Of a stretch of 64,000 nucleotides of DNA, positions 28,284 through 37,800 are shown in pieces. This DNA is from Porphyromonas sp. oral taxon 278 str. W7784 (GTDB taxonomy: Bacteria > Bacteroidota > Bacteroidia > Bacteroidales > Porphyromonadaceae), in contig NZ_KI259221.1 of assembly GCF_000467855.2 (NCBI RefSeq), positions 231,013-295,012 on the forward strand. Reading direction: 5' to 3'. The notes below the pieces were generated by a model that ran no database searches, was not told the origin of the DNA, and saw only the letters and a program-made list of their open reading frames with translations. How positions within the stretch are numbered: position 1 is the stretch's first letter; every line of letters begins with the position of its first letter. A program made the translations under genes and the position numbers.

Positions 28284-28547
28284 ATGCCGACTGAGACACC
28301 TCGACCAAATCCTTTCGTGCGTGCCTATCGCTTCTACCGAGATGGCTTCCGTGGCCTCACACCTACGAGTAAGAAGCTCTGGCTCATCATCGCACTCAAG
28401 CTCTTCATCATGTTCGCCATCCTGAGAGTCTTCTTCTTCCCCAACCACGTGAAGCAGCAGGCTGCAGAGCAACATATCGATAAGTCGGAGTTCGTCGGAA
28501 GCGAACTCCTCGACCGCAGAGCCCCTGGGGATACGCTCCCTCGCTAA
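28284..28547 (+). CDS. DUF4492 small membrane protein, cytochrome bd accessory
   Basis: This 87-residue protein has one transmembrane helix (about residues 33-52, LWLIIALKLFIMFAILRVFFFP). The flanking RFYRDGFRGLT motif and the FFFPNHV motif identify DUF4492, which in Bacteroidota sits just before cydAB. It lies 55 bp before cydA on the same strand. A small single-span protein next to a bd oxidase recalls CydX/CydH accessory subunits of Proteobacteria, but DUF4492 is not a sequence relative as far as I can see. A role in oxidase assembly or stability is an inference from context. Confidence 0.88.
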   Translation: MPTETPRPNPFVRAYRFYRDGFRGLTPTSKKLWLIIALKLFIMFAILRVFFFPNHVKQQAAEQHIDKSEFVGSELLDRRAPGDTLPR

Positions 28548-28602
28548 GCAGGCGCTTCACTTAGTACGGATATAATTCACAAGTATAAATAACTAGTTAC
28601 AC

Positions 28603-30183
28603 ATGGATGTAGAATCATTAGTCTCTTGGTCTCGAGCGCAATTTGCGCTGACGGCCATGTATCACTGGCTCTTCGTCCCGCTGACCCTAGGTCTCGGCGT
28701 CATCATGTCGCTGGCGGAGACGAAGTACTATCGTAGCGGTGACGAGTTCTGGAAGAAGTCGGCCCAGTTCTGGCAGAAGCTCTTCGGGATCAACTTCGCC
28801 ATCGGGGTCGCCACTGGGATTATCCTCGAATTCCAGTTCGGTACCAACTGGTCGAACTACAGCTGGTTCGTCGGCGATATCTTCGGCGCACCTCTGGCCA
28901 TCGAAGGGATCCTCGCCTTCTTCATGGAGTCGACCTTCATCGCTGTGATGTTCTTCGGATGGGGCAAGGTCAGCAAGGGCTTCCACTTAGCCTCCTCGTG
29001 GCTCACGATCATCGGGGCGACGATCTCAGCGGTATGGATCCTCATCGCTAACGCTTGGATGCAGAATCCTCAGGGGATGATCTTTAACCCTGAGACGATG
29101 CGCAACGAGATGAGTGACTTCTGGGCTGTAGCCCTCTCCCCCACAGCGATCGTGAAGTTCCTTCACACGGTCACCTCGTCTTGGACGCTGGGTACCTTCT
29201 TCGCCCTCGGAGTCTGTGCCCTCTACCTCCTGCGTAAGCGCAATGTAGAGTTCGCTCGTCGCAACCTCAAGATCATCGCTCCCTTCGGTCTCGTAGCAGC
29301 TCTGCTGACGGCTATGACGGGGCACAGCTCTGCTGTCGACGTCGCTACCAACCAGCCCATGAAGCTCGCAGCCATGGAAGCTATCTACGACACGGGTAAG
29401 TGCACCGGCGAAGGCTGCACAGAGGATGGCAAGGGCGTCGGCCTCGGCGTCATCGGCCTGCTCAACCCCGACAAGCAGCTTCCCGATGATGGTAAGCCCT
29501 CTCACCTCTTCAACATCGAAGCTCCCCGCCTCCTCTCCTTCATGGTAGCAGGCACGGGTACGCACTACGTCCCAGGGATCAACAACATCCTCGAGGGGGG
29601 CTATCGTCAGCCCAATGGGCAGACCGCTCTATCGACCGAAGAGAAGATGCGTCGTGGTCGTATCGCTATCGATGCCCTCAACGCCTTCCGTGCAGCGAGC
29701 AAGGCTGGGGATAGCATCTCCGCTGAGCAGCACCGAGCTGTGCTGATGGAGCACTTCCCCTACTATGGCTATGGCTACTTCACCAGCAAGTATGAGACGG
29801 TCCCCAACGTGCCTCTGACGTACTACTCCTTCCGCATCATGGTCGGGCTCGGTGGTGCCTTCCTCCTACTCTTCCTCATCCTGACGTGGTATGCCTACAA
29901 GCGTAATGAGAAGCTCGCCTCTACTCGCTGGCTCCTTTGGGCAAGTATCATCCTCACTCCTCTGGCATGGGTAGCAAGTGAAGCTGGCTGGGTCGTCGCC
30001 GAAGTGGGTCGTCAGCCCTGGACTATCCAGAACCTCCTGCCCGTCCATGCAGCTATCTCGAAGATCGAAGCTTCGTCGGTGATGATCACCTTCGCACTCT
30101 TCTTCCTCCTCTTCACGATCATGCTCGTCGCTGAGATCAACATCATGCGCAAGGCCATCAAGCAGGGGCCAGATAAGCACTAA
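28603..30183 (+). CDS. cydA: Cytochrome bd ubiquinol oxidase subunit I
   Basis: CydA carries the three haems and the quinol site of cytochrome bd, which reduces oxygen to water in the inner membrane. The 526-residue protein opens with the conserved SRAQFALTAMYHWLFVPLTLGL segment, in which His 21 is the expected haem ligand. It has about nine membrane helices, the haem-region FMESTF and the terminal GWVVAEVGRQPW motif. A hydrophilic insert with two cysteines (CTGEGC, about residues 267-272) lies in the large loop. In an anaerobe it supports oxygen detoxification and respiration at trace oxygen. Confidence 0.97.
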   Translation: MDVESLVSWSRAQFALTAMYHWLFVPLTLGLGVIMSLAETKYYRSGDEFWKKSAQFWQKLFGINFAIGVATGIILEFQFGTNWSNYSWFVGDIFGAPLAIEGILAFFMESTFIAVMFFGWGKVSKGFHLASSWLTIIGATISAVWILIANAWMQNPQGMIFNPETMRNEMSDFWAVALSPTAIVKFLHTVTSSWTLGTFFALGVCALYLLRKRNVEFARRNLKIIAPFGLVAALLTAMTGHSSAVDVATNQPMKLAAMEAIYDTGKCTGEGCTEDGKGVGLGVIGLLNPDKQLPDDGKPSHLFNIEAPRLLSFMVAGTGTHYVPGINNILEGGYRQPNGQTALSTEEKMRRGRIAIDALNAFRAASKAGDSISAEQHRAVLMEHFPYYGYGYFTSKYETVPNVPLTYYSFRIMVGLGGAFLLLFLILTWYAYKRNEKLASTRWLLWASIILTPLAWVASEAGWVVAEVGRQPWTIQNLLPVHAAISKIEASSVMITFALFFLLFTIMLVAEINIMRKAIKQGPDKH

Positions 30184-30227
30184 GCCTCCCTACGAAGTAC
30201 ATTTATTATCTAAGCAAACGATCAATT

Positions 30228-31412
30228 ATGGACTACGCATTCTTCCAAGAATACTGGTGGCTCTTAGTCTCTGTCCTCGGGGCTCTTCTCGTCTTCCTAC
30301 TCTTCGTCCAGGGGGGACAATCACTCTTCTTCAGCATCGGTAAGGAGCAGGTGGAGCGCAAGCTCCTCGTCAACTCCGTCGGGCGTAAGTGGGAGTTCAC
30401 CTTCACGACCCTTGTGGTCTTCGGTGGGGGCTTCTTCGCCTCCTTCCCCCTCTTCTACTCGACGAGCTTCGGTGGAGCTTACTGGGTGTGGATGCTCATC
30501 CTCTTCTGCTTCATCATCCAGGCAGTCTCCTACGAGTATCAGAATAAGAATGGGAACGTGCTCGGTAGCCGTACCTACCAGATCTTCCTCTTCATCAATG
30601 GGCTCCTAGCTCCTATCCTCCTCGGGGCAGCCGTCTCGACCTTCTTCACGGGATCGACCTTCGTGGTGAACCGTGATGCCATCGCAGACCTCTCCGGAGC
30701 TAGCCAGATCATCTCTCAGTGGCTCCCCTACAAGGGTCTCCAGCTCCATGGGCTAGAGGCAGTGCTCAACATCTGGAATGTCGTCTTCGGCCTAGCCGTC
30801 TTCTTCCTCTCCCGCACGACAGCACTGCTCTTCTTCATCAACAACATCGATGATGAGACGATCTACAAGCGTTCGCGCAGTGCTCTCCCCTGGAATGCCG
30901 CTGCCTTCCTCCTACTCTTCCTCGCTTGGCTCTTCTTCCTACTGACCAAGCAGGGCTTCGGCTATGATCCTGCTCACCCTGAAGTCACCTTCCTCGTCGA
31001 CTACAAGTATTGGCTCAACCTCATCGAGATGCCCGCCGTCTTCGCAGTCTTCTTCATCGGGGTGGTGCTCGTACTAGCAGGGATCCTGCTGACGCTCCTC
31101 AAGGAGGGCTTCCGCAAGGGGATCTGGCTCGAGGGGATCGGTGTAGTACTGACGGCTCTGGCTCTACTACTCATCGCCGGGTGGAACAATACCTCCTACT
31201 ACCCCGCCTACAGCCCTGAGATGCCCGAGATCATCAATAACTCGCTGAACATCCGCAATAGCTCATCCAGCCCCTTCACCCTCAAGGCTATGAGCGTGGT
31301 GTCACTCCTCATCCCCTTCGTCCTGGCATATATCGTCTATGCTTGGCGTGCCCTTGACCTCCACAAGATCACGAGAAAGGAGATCCTCGACCCCAATGGT
31401 CACAACTACTAG
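30228..31412 (+). CDS. cydB: Cytochrome bd ubiquinol oxidase subunit II
   Basis: CydB is the structural partner of CydA. The 394-residue protein has multiple hydrophobic helices and no haem-binding signature of its own. The N-terminal QEYWWLLVSVLGALLVFLLFVQGGQS, the VGRKWEFTFTTLVVFGGGFFASFPLFYST stretch and the NNTSYYPAYSPEM segment match the Bacteroidota CydB type. It follows cydA by 44 bp, and a 20-bp terminator hairpin lies 31 bp after its stop. Confidence 0.95.
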   Translation: MDYAFFQEYWWLLVSVLGALLVFLLFVQGGQSLFFSIGKEQVERKLLVNSVGRKWEFTFTTLVVFGGGFFASFPLFYSTSFGGAYWVWMLILFCFIIQAVSYEYQNKNGNVLGSRTYQIFLFINGLLAPILLGAAVSTFFTGSTFVVNRDAIADLSGASQIISQWLPYKGLQLHGLEAVLNIWNVVFGLAVFFLSRTTALLFFINNIDDETIYKRSRSALPWNAAAFLLLFLAWLFFLLTKQGFGYDPAHPEVTFLVDYKYWLNLIEMPAVFAVFFIGVVLVLAGILLTLLKEGFRKGIWLEGIGVVLTALALLLIAGWNNTSYYPAYSPEMPEIINNSLNIRNSSSSPFTLKAMSVVSLLIPFVLAYIVYAWRALDLHKITRKEILDPNGHNY

Positions 31413-31443
31413 TAGACTGAGGAGCTAACTCCTCCCTCCTACA

Positions 31444-31502
31444 TAAAGGACTTGCCCCAAGGTCGCTGAGCCTATAGCTCGCACCTTGGGGCAAGTCCTT
31501 TA
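31444..31502. terminator. 20-bp hairpin between cydB and ribD
   Basis: Arms 31444-31463 and 31483-31502 (TAAAGGACTTGCCCCAAGGT and complement) are perfect around a 19-nt loop, with A/T runs on both sides. It should terminate both convergent genes. Confidence 0.88.
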
Positions 31503-31521
31503 TATATAGTAGGTCGATCCC

Positions 31522-32526
31522 CTACTCTAGATCTCTGATAGCAGGGGCAGGTACCCCCTTACCTAGAGGGCGGGGGCATACCTCGACGAGGAGCTGATCA
31601 TAGAGCTGGCTCTCGAGGAAGCTCTCCAGCGTCGAAGCACCTCCCTCGACGAGGAGCGACTGCACACCCTCTCGATGTAGGAGCTCCAGCAGGGCTGAGG
31701 GCTCGATACGCTCCCCATCTAGTGCGAGGTAGCGTACCCCATCCATAGGCTCAGCTGGAGGCTCTACATCACGGAGGTGGATCACCCATGTAGGGGCAAG
31801 CTGATCCCTGAAGAGACGGAGGTCTCGAGGGAGCTGTAGACGGGGATCAAGGACGATACGTAGGGGACTTCGACCATACCATAGACGGTTCGTCAGCTGG
31901 GGATCATCCAGCAGGGCCGTCCTATAGCCTACGAGGATAGCATCGTGTCTCATGCGCTCGGCATGTACTAGACGCTGCTGCAGGGGCGAACTGAATATCT
32001 CGGGACTCTCCGACCGATCCTCACGGAGACGGTCGATGAAGCCATCTAGGCTCTGAGCCCACTTCAGAGAGACGAAGGGGCGGTGCTTCGTCTGTGTCGT
32101 GATGAACGGAGCATTGAGGCGGCGAGCTTCCCCCTCCAACACCCCGACGATGACCTCGATACCAGCATCTCTGAGGAGCTGTATCCCTCTACCCGAGACC
32201 TGAGGGAAGGGGTCTTGAGTAGCCACTACCACCCGAGGAATGCGCTCTCGGATAATGAGCTCTGCACAGGGAGGAGTCTTCCCATAGTGGGAGCATGGCT
32301 CTAGGGTGACGTAGAGAGTAGACTGGGAGAGGAGGTCACGCTCTTGTACACTGGCTACGGCCATGACCTCAGCGTGGGGCATACCACTACGATGATGATA
32401 GCCCTCACCGATGATTCGTCCCTCGTGGACGAGGATAGCTCCGACCATGGGGTTGGGAGCAGTGCACCCCATCCCCAGCGATGCTAGTTCTAAGACTCGG
32501 AGCATGTAGCGCTCATCATCTGTCAT
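31522..32526 (-). CDS. ribD: Bifunctional riboflavin deaminase-reductase
   Basis: RibD deaminates and then reduces the pyrimidine intermediate in riboflavin synthesis. The 334-residue protein has the cytidine-deaminase-like zinc site HAE (His 51, Glu 53) with PCSHYGKTPPCAE (Cys 78, Cys 87), then the reductase domain (FVSLKWAQSLDGFI, and LLVEGGASTLESFL near the end). Length is slightly below the typical 350-370. It is cytoplasmic. It diverges from prmC with only 21 bp between start codons, so its best promoter match (minus strand TATCTTTG at 32691-32698) lies inside prmC. Confidence 0.95.
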   Translation of the reverse strand: MTDDERYMLRVLELASLGMGCTAPNPMVGAILVHEGRIIGEGYHHRSGMPHAEVMAVASVQERDLLSQSTLYVTLEPCSHYGKTPPCAELIIRERIPRVVVATQDPFPQVSGRGIQLLRDAGIEVIVGVLEGEARRLNAPFITTQTKHRPFVSLKWAQSLDGFIDRLREDRSESPEIFSSPLQQRLVHAERMRHDAILVGYRTALLDDPQLTNRLWYGRSPLRIVLDPRLQLPRDLRLFRDQLAPTWVIHLRDVEPPAEPMDGVRYLALDGERIEPSALLELLHREGVQSLLVEGGASTLESFLESQLYDQLLVEVCPRPLGKGVPAPAIRDLE

Positions 32527-32536
32527 CTGTATTCGC

Positions 32537-32544
32537 TATATTTG
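32537..32544 (+). promoter_or_regulatory. -7 box abutting the prmC start
   Basis: TATATTTG (TAnnTTTG) ends 3 bp before ATG 32548. By the usual spacing, transcription would begin at or near the A of that ATG, giving a leaderless message. Confidence 0.45.
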
Positions 32545-32547
32545 TGT

Positions 32548-33447
32548 ATGGTGGATACGATTCGATCATTCGAGCATATAGCTCAAGAGCATCTCTCGAA
32601 GCTCTATGACCTGTCGGAGAGCAGAGAGATCACTCGTCAGCTACTAGAGGAAGTCCTAGACTGCTCTAGGACGCACCTGCTTCTCCTAGACAAAGATACA
32701 CTTTTATCACCTCTAGAGGCAGGGAGACTGGAGCGCATGCTCCACGAGCTCTCGGAGGGTAGTCCCCTACAGTACACCCTAGGTTATGCCCTTTTCGCAG
32801 GACAGCGCATACAGGTTGCCCCTGGGGTGCTCATCCCTCGACCAGAGACAGAGGAACTCATCGAGCTCATCCTACAGCACCCAGAGAGCCGTACCACTAG
32901 TCGCCTCCTTGACGTAGGTACAGGCAGTGGCTGTATCGCCCATGCGCTTACGGCACTCCTACCCGAGGTATCCGAGAGCTTCGCTATCGAAGTCTCTAGC
33001 GAAGCCATACCTATAGCTCAGCGGAACTTCGACACATTACGGGAGGAGACGGGACGGCTCGTCACCCTATGGAAGAAGGATCTCTTCGCCCTCGTCGAGG
33101 AGCATACACCCCCGAGCACACCCTTTGACCTCATAGTCAGCAACCCTCCCTACATCCACCCCAATGAGGCTATGGAGATGACCCCGCAAGTCCTCCTTCA
33201 TGAGCCCCATCTGGCTCTCTTTGCCCCCGAGGCTTCCCCCATCGCTTACTACCTCGCTCTAGGGGCACTTATCCAGCAGGGCTACCTTAGCTCGGGAGGA
33301 AGTCTCTGGGTAGAGCTCAATCCCCTCTACGCCCATGAGACCGAAGAGGCCCTCCATAAGATCCTCGGCCGAGAGCACTGCACTACCCAGCTCATCACCG
33401 ACCTCAGTGGGAAGGAGCGCTTCCTCCACCTTGTCTATCACGCCTAG
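32548..33447 (+). CDS. prmC: Peptide chain release factor N5-glutamine methyltransferase
   Basis: PrmC methylates the GGQ glutamine of RF1 and RF2. The 299-residue protein has the N-terminal helical domain, the SAM-binding LLDVGTGSGCIAHAL motif (about residues 117-131) and the catalytic NPPY (VSNPPYIHP, about residue 199). I chose ATG 32548. A TTG two codons upstream is possible but overlaps the -7 box. recX follows after 8 bp, then comF-like, as one operon. Confidence 0.94.
   Translation: MVDTIRSFEHIAQEHLSKLYDLSESREITRQLLEEVLDCSRTHLLLLDKDTLLSPLEAGRLERMLHELSEGSPLQYTLGYALFAGQRIQVAPGVLIPRPETEELIELILQHPESRTTSRLLDVGTGSGCIAHALTALLPEVSESFAIEVSSEAIPIAQRNFDTLREETGRLVTLWKKDLFALVEEHTPPSTPFDLIVSNPPYIHPNEAMEMTPQVLLHEPHLALFAPEASPIAYYLALGALIQQGYLSSGGSLWVELNPLYAHETEEALHKILGREHCTTQLITDLSGKERFLHLVYHA
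32691..32698 (-). promoter_or_regulatory. Possible ribD promoter inside prmC
   Basis: On the minus strand this reads TATCTTTG, 165 bp before the ribD start. If used, its transcript would be antisense to the first part of prmC. Confidence 0.35.
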
Positions 33448-33455
33448 CCTCTACC

Positions 33456-33959
33456 ATGAAGCAAGAGCTCACACCTCAGGAGGCATACACACGCCTCACT
33501 ACCTACTGCGCCCGTAGCGAACATTCCCCCGAAGATATCCGTAGGAAGCTCCACACTTGGGGTATCCCTATGGAGGAGGCACCCGCTATCATCAAGCGAC
33601 TGGAGCGGAAAGGCTTCCTCAGCCCAGAGCGCTTTGCTCGGGCCTTCGTCCGAGACAAATACCGATTCAACGGCTGGGGTATGATCCTCATACGTGCAGA
33701 GCTCAAGCGACACAGGATCCCCTCCGACCTCATCGACCAAGCTATTGATGAGCTTACCGAGGAGGCAGGCGATGAGGCAGAGGAGCGCCTACACGCACTC
33801 CTAGCAAGTAAGCTCCGTAGCCTCCCCAAGTCCCTAGAGCGAAGGAAGGTCTGGGAGCGTCTCCTGCGCTTCGGAGCTTATCGGGGCTTTCCCTATGAGG
33901 AGGTACAGACTGTGATCCAGGAGCTCCTAGGCTCTAGCTATGATGAAGATGAGCCTTAG
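33456..33959 (+). CDS. recX: Regulatory protein RecX
   Basis: RecX binds RecA filaments and limits recombination. The 167-residue protein is made of three-helix repeats: SPEDIRRKLHTWGI, then IIKRLERKGFLSPERFARAFVRDKYRFNGWG, then MILIRAELKRHRIPSDLIDQAIDEL, which match the family. No recA lies nearby. It follows prmC by 8 bp and overlaps the next gene by 20 bp. Confidence 0.93.
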   Translation: MKQELTPQEAYTRLTTYCARSEHSPEDIRRKLHTWGIPMEEAPAIIKRLERKGFLSPERFARAFVRDKYRFNGWGMILIRAELKRHRIPSDLIDQAIDELTEEAGDEAEERLHALLASKLRSLPKSLERRKVWERLLRFGAYRGFPYEEVQTVIQELLGSSYDEDEP

Positions 33960-34659
33960 GACGATACTCACCTTCCTCACAGATCTCGTCTTCCCCCGTA
34001 CCTGCGCTCTCTGCGGGATACGCCTAGGGCTGAGGGAGCACTGCGTCTGCCTTGAGTGCGGTCAGCTCCTACCTCGCTACGACGAACTCTTCTACCATGC
34101 CAGCGAGCGCCTTCTTGGCTCCCCCCTCTTTCGCTCGCTATCGGCACCCTTCACCTACCAGCATGGCTCAGCAGGCTACAAGCTCATCATCGCCCTCAAG
34201 TATCGGGGCTATGCCGAGGTAGCCGACTTCATCGTGCGGACGGCACTGACGGAAGGGCGACTCCAGCCCGCCTTAGGTAGTATCGACTTCATCCTACCCG
34301 TACCCATCGAGGACACTCGCCTAGAGAAGAGAGGCTACAATCAGGCGGCTCTCCTTGCTCAAGCACTCAGCACCCACTACTACCACGTACCCTGTAGGGA
34401 GGACTTCCTGCTTCGTCATAGGAAGAGCCACTCGCAGACGACCCTCCACCGAGAGGAGCGCATGGAGAACGCCCGTAAGGCCTTCTATCTAACCCCTCAC
34501 CGGGAACTCCTAGACAAACTCAAGGGCAAGCGTATCCTCCTCGTCGATGATATCCTCACCACGGGATCAACGCTCCTCTCCCTCTGTGACCTCCTCGAAT
34601 CCTGTGGCGTCCGTGAAGTTCATATATTCGTCTCTGCCGTAGCCCTCCCTAGGCTCTAG
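33940..34659 (+). CDS. ComF-family phosphoribosyltransferase-like protein
   Basis: ComF-type proteins join a small zinc finger to a phosphoribosyltransferase fold, and some are needed for DNA uptake. The 239-residue protein has the CALCG/CLECG zinc site (about residues 18-41), the LVPVPIEDTRLEKRGYNQAALLA-type segment (here ILPVPIEDTRLEKRGYNQA) and the PRPP loop RILLVDDILTTGSTL (about residues 199-213). It is cytoplasmic. It overlaps recX by 20 bp, so recombination regulation and a possible competence protein are coupled. Its biochemical role is not established. Confidence 0.9.
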   Translation: MMKMSLRTILTFLTDLVFPRTCALCGIRLGLREHCVCLECGQLLPRYDELFYHASERLLGSPLFRSLSAPFTYQHGSAGYKLIIALKYRGYAEVADFIVRTALTEGRLQPALGSIDFILPVPIEDTRLEKRGYNQAALLAQALSTHYYHVPCREDFLLRHRKSHSQTTLHREERMENARKAFYLTPHRELLDKLKGKRILLVDDILTTGSTLLSLCDLLESCGVREVHIFVSAVALPRL

Positions 34660-34754
34660 TAGTCTTCCGTATCGGTAAGTATGCAGGGCACTCCTAGTGT
34701 CTTGTCCTGCTCAGACGAAGCTCCGTCCCCTAGCCCAATGAATATCCTAAAAAA

Positions 34755-34795
34755 GCTTAGCCCCAAGACTCCTCAGTGGAGCCTTGGGGCTAAGC
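34755..34795. terminator. 18-bp hairpin between convergent genes
   Basis: Arms 34755-34772 and 34778-34795 pair with a single A-C mismatch around a 5-nt loop. A-rich on the left and T-rich on the right, it suits both the comF-like operon and carB. Confidence 0.85.
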
Positions 34796-34840
34796 CTTTA
34801 GGAGAATGGCATACAGCCACCCTGGGGACGAAGGAGCGGA

Positions 34841-37800
34841 CTACTTGTACTCTGCCCAGCTCTTGATCTGGAGCTCCTCAACGGGGAGCGTGCAGAAGGC
34901 TGTGATGAAGGCAGAGGCAAGACGGGCATTCGTCAAGAGAGGGATATTGAGGTCGATCGCTGCACGACGTAGACGGTAGCCATTGGTCAGTTCGCCTGCG
35001 GTGAGGTTCTTATTGATATTGACTACCATGTCTATCTTCTTCTCGTGAAGCAGGTCGAGTGCCTGAGGGTGCTTCCCTTCGTCGGTAGGCCAGAAGACTA
35101 CCGTCGATGGGATACCATTCTCTGCAAGCATATCGTGCGTGCCCTGGGTAGCGTAGAGCTCATAGCCTCGCTCATGCAGGAGGTGTGCAGCGTCGAGCAT
35201 ATCGACCTTCTGCTTGTACCCGCCTGTAGAGAGCAGTACCGACCGCTTAGGGATACGATAGCCCACGGAGAGCATGGACTTGAGGATAGCCTCATTGGTG
35301 TCATCCCCAAGACAGCCTACCTCCCCAGTGCTCATCATGTCGACGCCAAGCACGGGGTCTGCCTTCTGTAGACGAGCGAACGAGAACTGCGAAGCCTTGA
35401 TCCCCACGTAGTCGAGATCGAAGGCGCTCTTATTGGGCTTCTCTACGCGCTGCCCTAGCATGATGCGTGTAGCCAGCTCGATAAAGTTGATCTTAAGTAC
35501 CTTGCTCACGAAGGGGAAGCTACGTGAAGCACGAAGGTTACACTCGATGACTTTGATCTCATTACCCTTAGCGAGGAACTGGATGTTGAAGGGTCCCGAG
35601 ATATGTAGCGCCTCAGCGATCTGACGACTGATGCGCTTGATGCGGCGCACCGTCTCGACATAGAGCTTCTGCCCTGGGAACTGAATCGTAGCATCCCCAG
35701 AGTGTACCCCAGCGAACTCAATATGCTCACTGATGGCGTAGGCGACGATCTCCCCTCGCTGCGCTACGGCATCGATCTCTACTTCCTTAGCGTGCTCGAT
35801 GAACTGGCTCACGACCACAGGATGCTCCTTCGATACGTCTGCCGCTAGCTCGAGGAAACGGTAGAGTTCCTCGGAGTTGGAGCAGACATTCATAGCCGCC
35901 CCTGATAGTACGTAGCTTGGACGAACGAGCACAGGGAAGCCTACCTCCCGTATGAAGGTGTCGATATCCTCGAGGCTCGTCAGTTCCTGCCAGCGAGGCT
36001 GGTCGATTCCTAGTTCGTCTAGCATCGCCGAGAACTTATGCCTGTCTTCGGCACGGTCGATATCCTCGGCCTGTGTCCCTAGGATGGGGATGCGCTGGGA
36101 ATGGAGCTTCAGTGCTAGGTTATTAGGGATCTGCCCTCCGGTAGAGAGGATGACCCCTCGGGGAGTCTCTAGATCAAGTATGTCTAGTACACGCTCGAAG
36201 GTAAGCTCGTCGAAATAGAGGCGGTCGGTGATATCGTAGTCCGTACTTACTGTCTCGGGGTTGTAGTTGATCATGATGGATCTGAGCCCCTGCTGACGGA
36301 TCGTCTGAAGAGCATTAACTCCACACCAGTCGAACTCGACAGAGCTCCCTATTCGGTAGGCCCCAGAGCCAAGGACTACGACCGAGCGTCCATCCCCTTC
36401 ATAAGCGATATCGTTGGCTGTACCGCTGTAGGTCAGGTAGAGATAGTTGGTCTCCGCTGGATATTCTGCTGCGAGGGTATCGATCTGCTTGACCACGGGC
36501 AAGACTCCGAGCTTCTTACGCAGAGCTCGTACCGCTAGTGCATCTCTATCGTGCGCCTTGATCCCTTGCTTAGAGAGAATGAATCGAGCTATCTGGAAGT
36601 CCGAGAAGCCTTGACGCTTGGCTCTCAGGAGGAGCTCCCGGTCAAGGTCCGATATCTCCTTCACTGCTGCGAGACGATCGGAGGTACGGACGATGCTCTG
36701 GAGCTTGTCGAGGAACCATCGGTCGATCTTCGTCAGCTCATGGATCTGGTCTACAGTGTAGCCCATGCTGAAGGCCTGACTGATAGCGAAGACACGCGTA
36801 TCTGTAGGCGCCTTGAGGGCACCATCGAGTTCGGAGGCGGGGATCTCCTTGGTATTATTGCCTACGAAGCCGTGCATCCCTTGTCCGATCATACGGAGGC
36901 CCTTCTGCATCGCCTCTTCGAACGTGCGTCCGATGGCCATCACTTCCCCTACAGACTTCATACTGCTACCTAGCTCACGGGACACACCGTGGAACTTCCC
37001 CAGGTCCCAGCGTGGGAGCTTGCAGACGACATAGTCAAGTGCGGGCTCGAAGAAAGCAGGAGTCGTACGGGTCACCGAGTTCTTCAGCTCAAAGAGCCCA
37101 TAGCCTAAGCCCAGCTTGGCAGCGACGAAGGCCAGAGGGTAGCCCGTAGCCTTAGAGGCTAGTGCCGACGAGCGTGACAGGCGGGCGTTGACCTCGATGA
37201 CACGATAGTCTTCGCTGTCGGGGTCGAGGGCATACTGCACGTTGCACTCCCCGACGATACCTATATGGCGTACGATGCGGATAGCTATCTCACGGAGCTT
37301 ATGATACTCGTTGTTCGTCAGGGTCTGCGAAGGGGCGATGACGATGCTCTCTCCAGTGTGAATGCCCAGAGGGTCAAAGTTCTCCATGTTGCAGACTGTA
37401 ATACAATTGTCATAGCAGTCCCGTACTACCTCGTACTCTACTTCCTTCCATCCCTTGAGGCTCTTCTCGACGAGGACCTGAGGGGAGAAGGCGAAGGCCT
37501 TGCTACAGAGCTCATCTAGCTCCTCTTCGTTGTCACAGAAGCCACTACCAAGGCCACCCAAGGCGTAGGCTGCACGGATGATCACGGGGTAGCCCAGAGA
37601 GGCAGCAGCACGGCGAGCATCCTCGACACACTCTACAGCGTGGCTCTGGATCGTCTTTACCTGGATCTCGTCGAGCTTGCGGGCGAAGAGGTCTCGGTCC
37701 TCGGTATTCATGATCGCCTCTACGGGTGTCCCGAGGACTTCGACGTTGTACTTGGAGAGTACACCGCTCTGATGTAGGGCCACCCCACAGTTGAGCGCAG

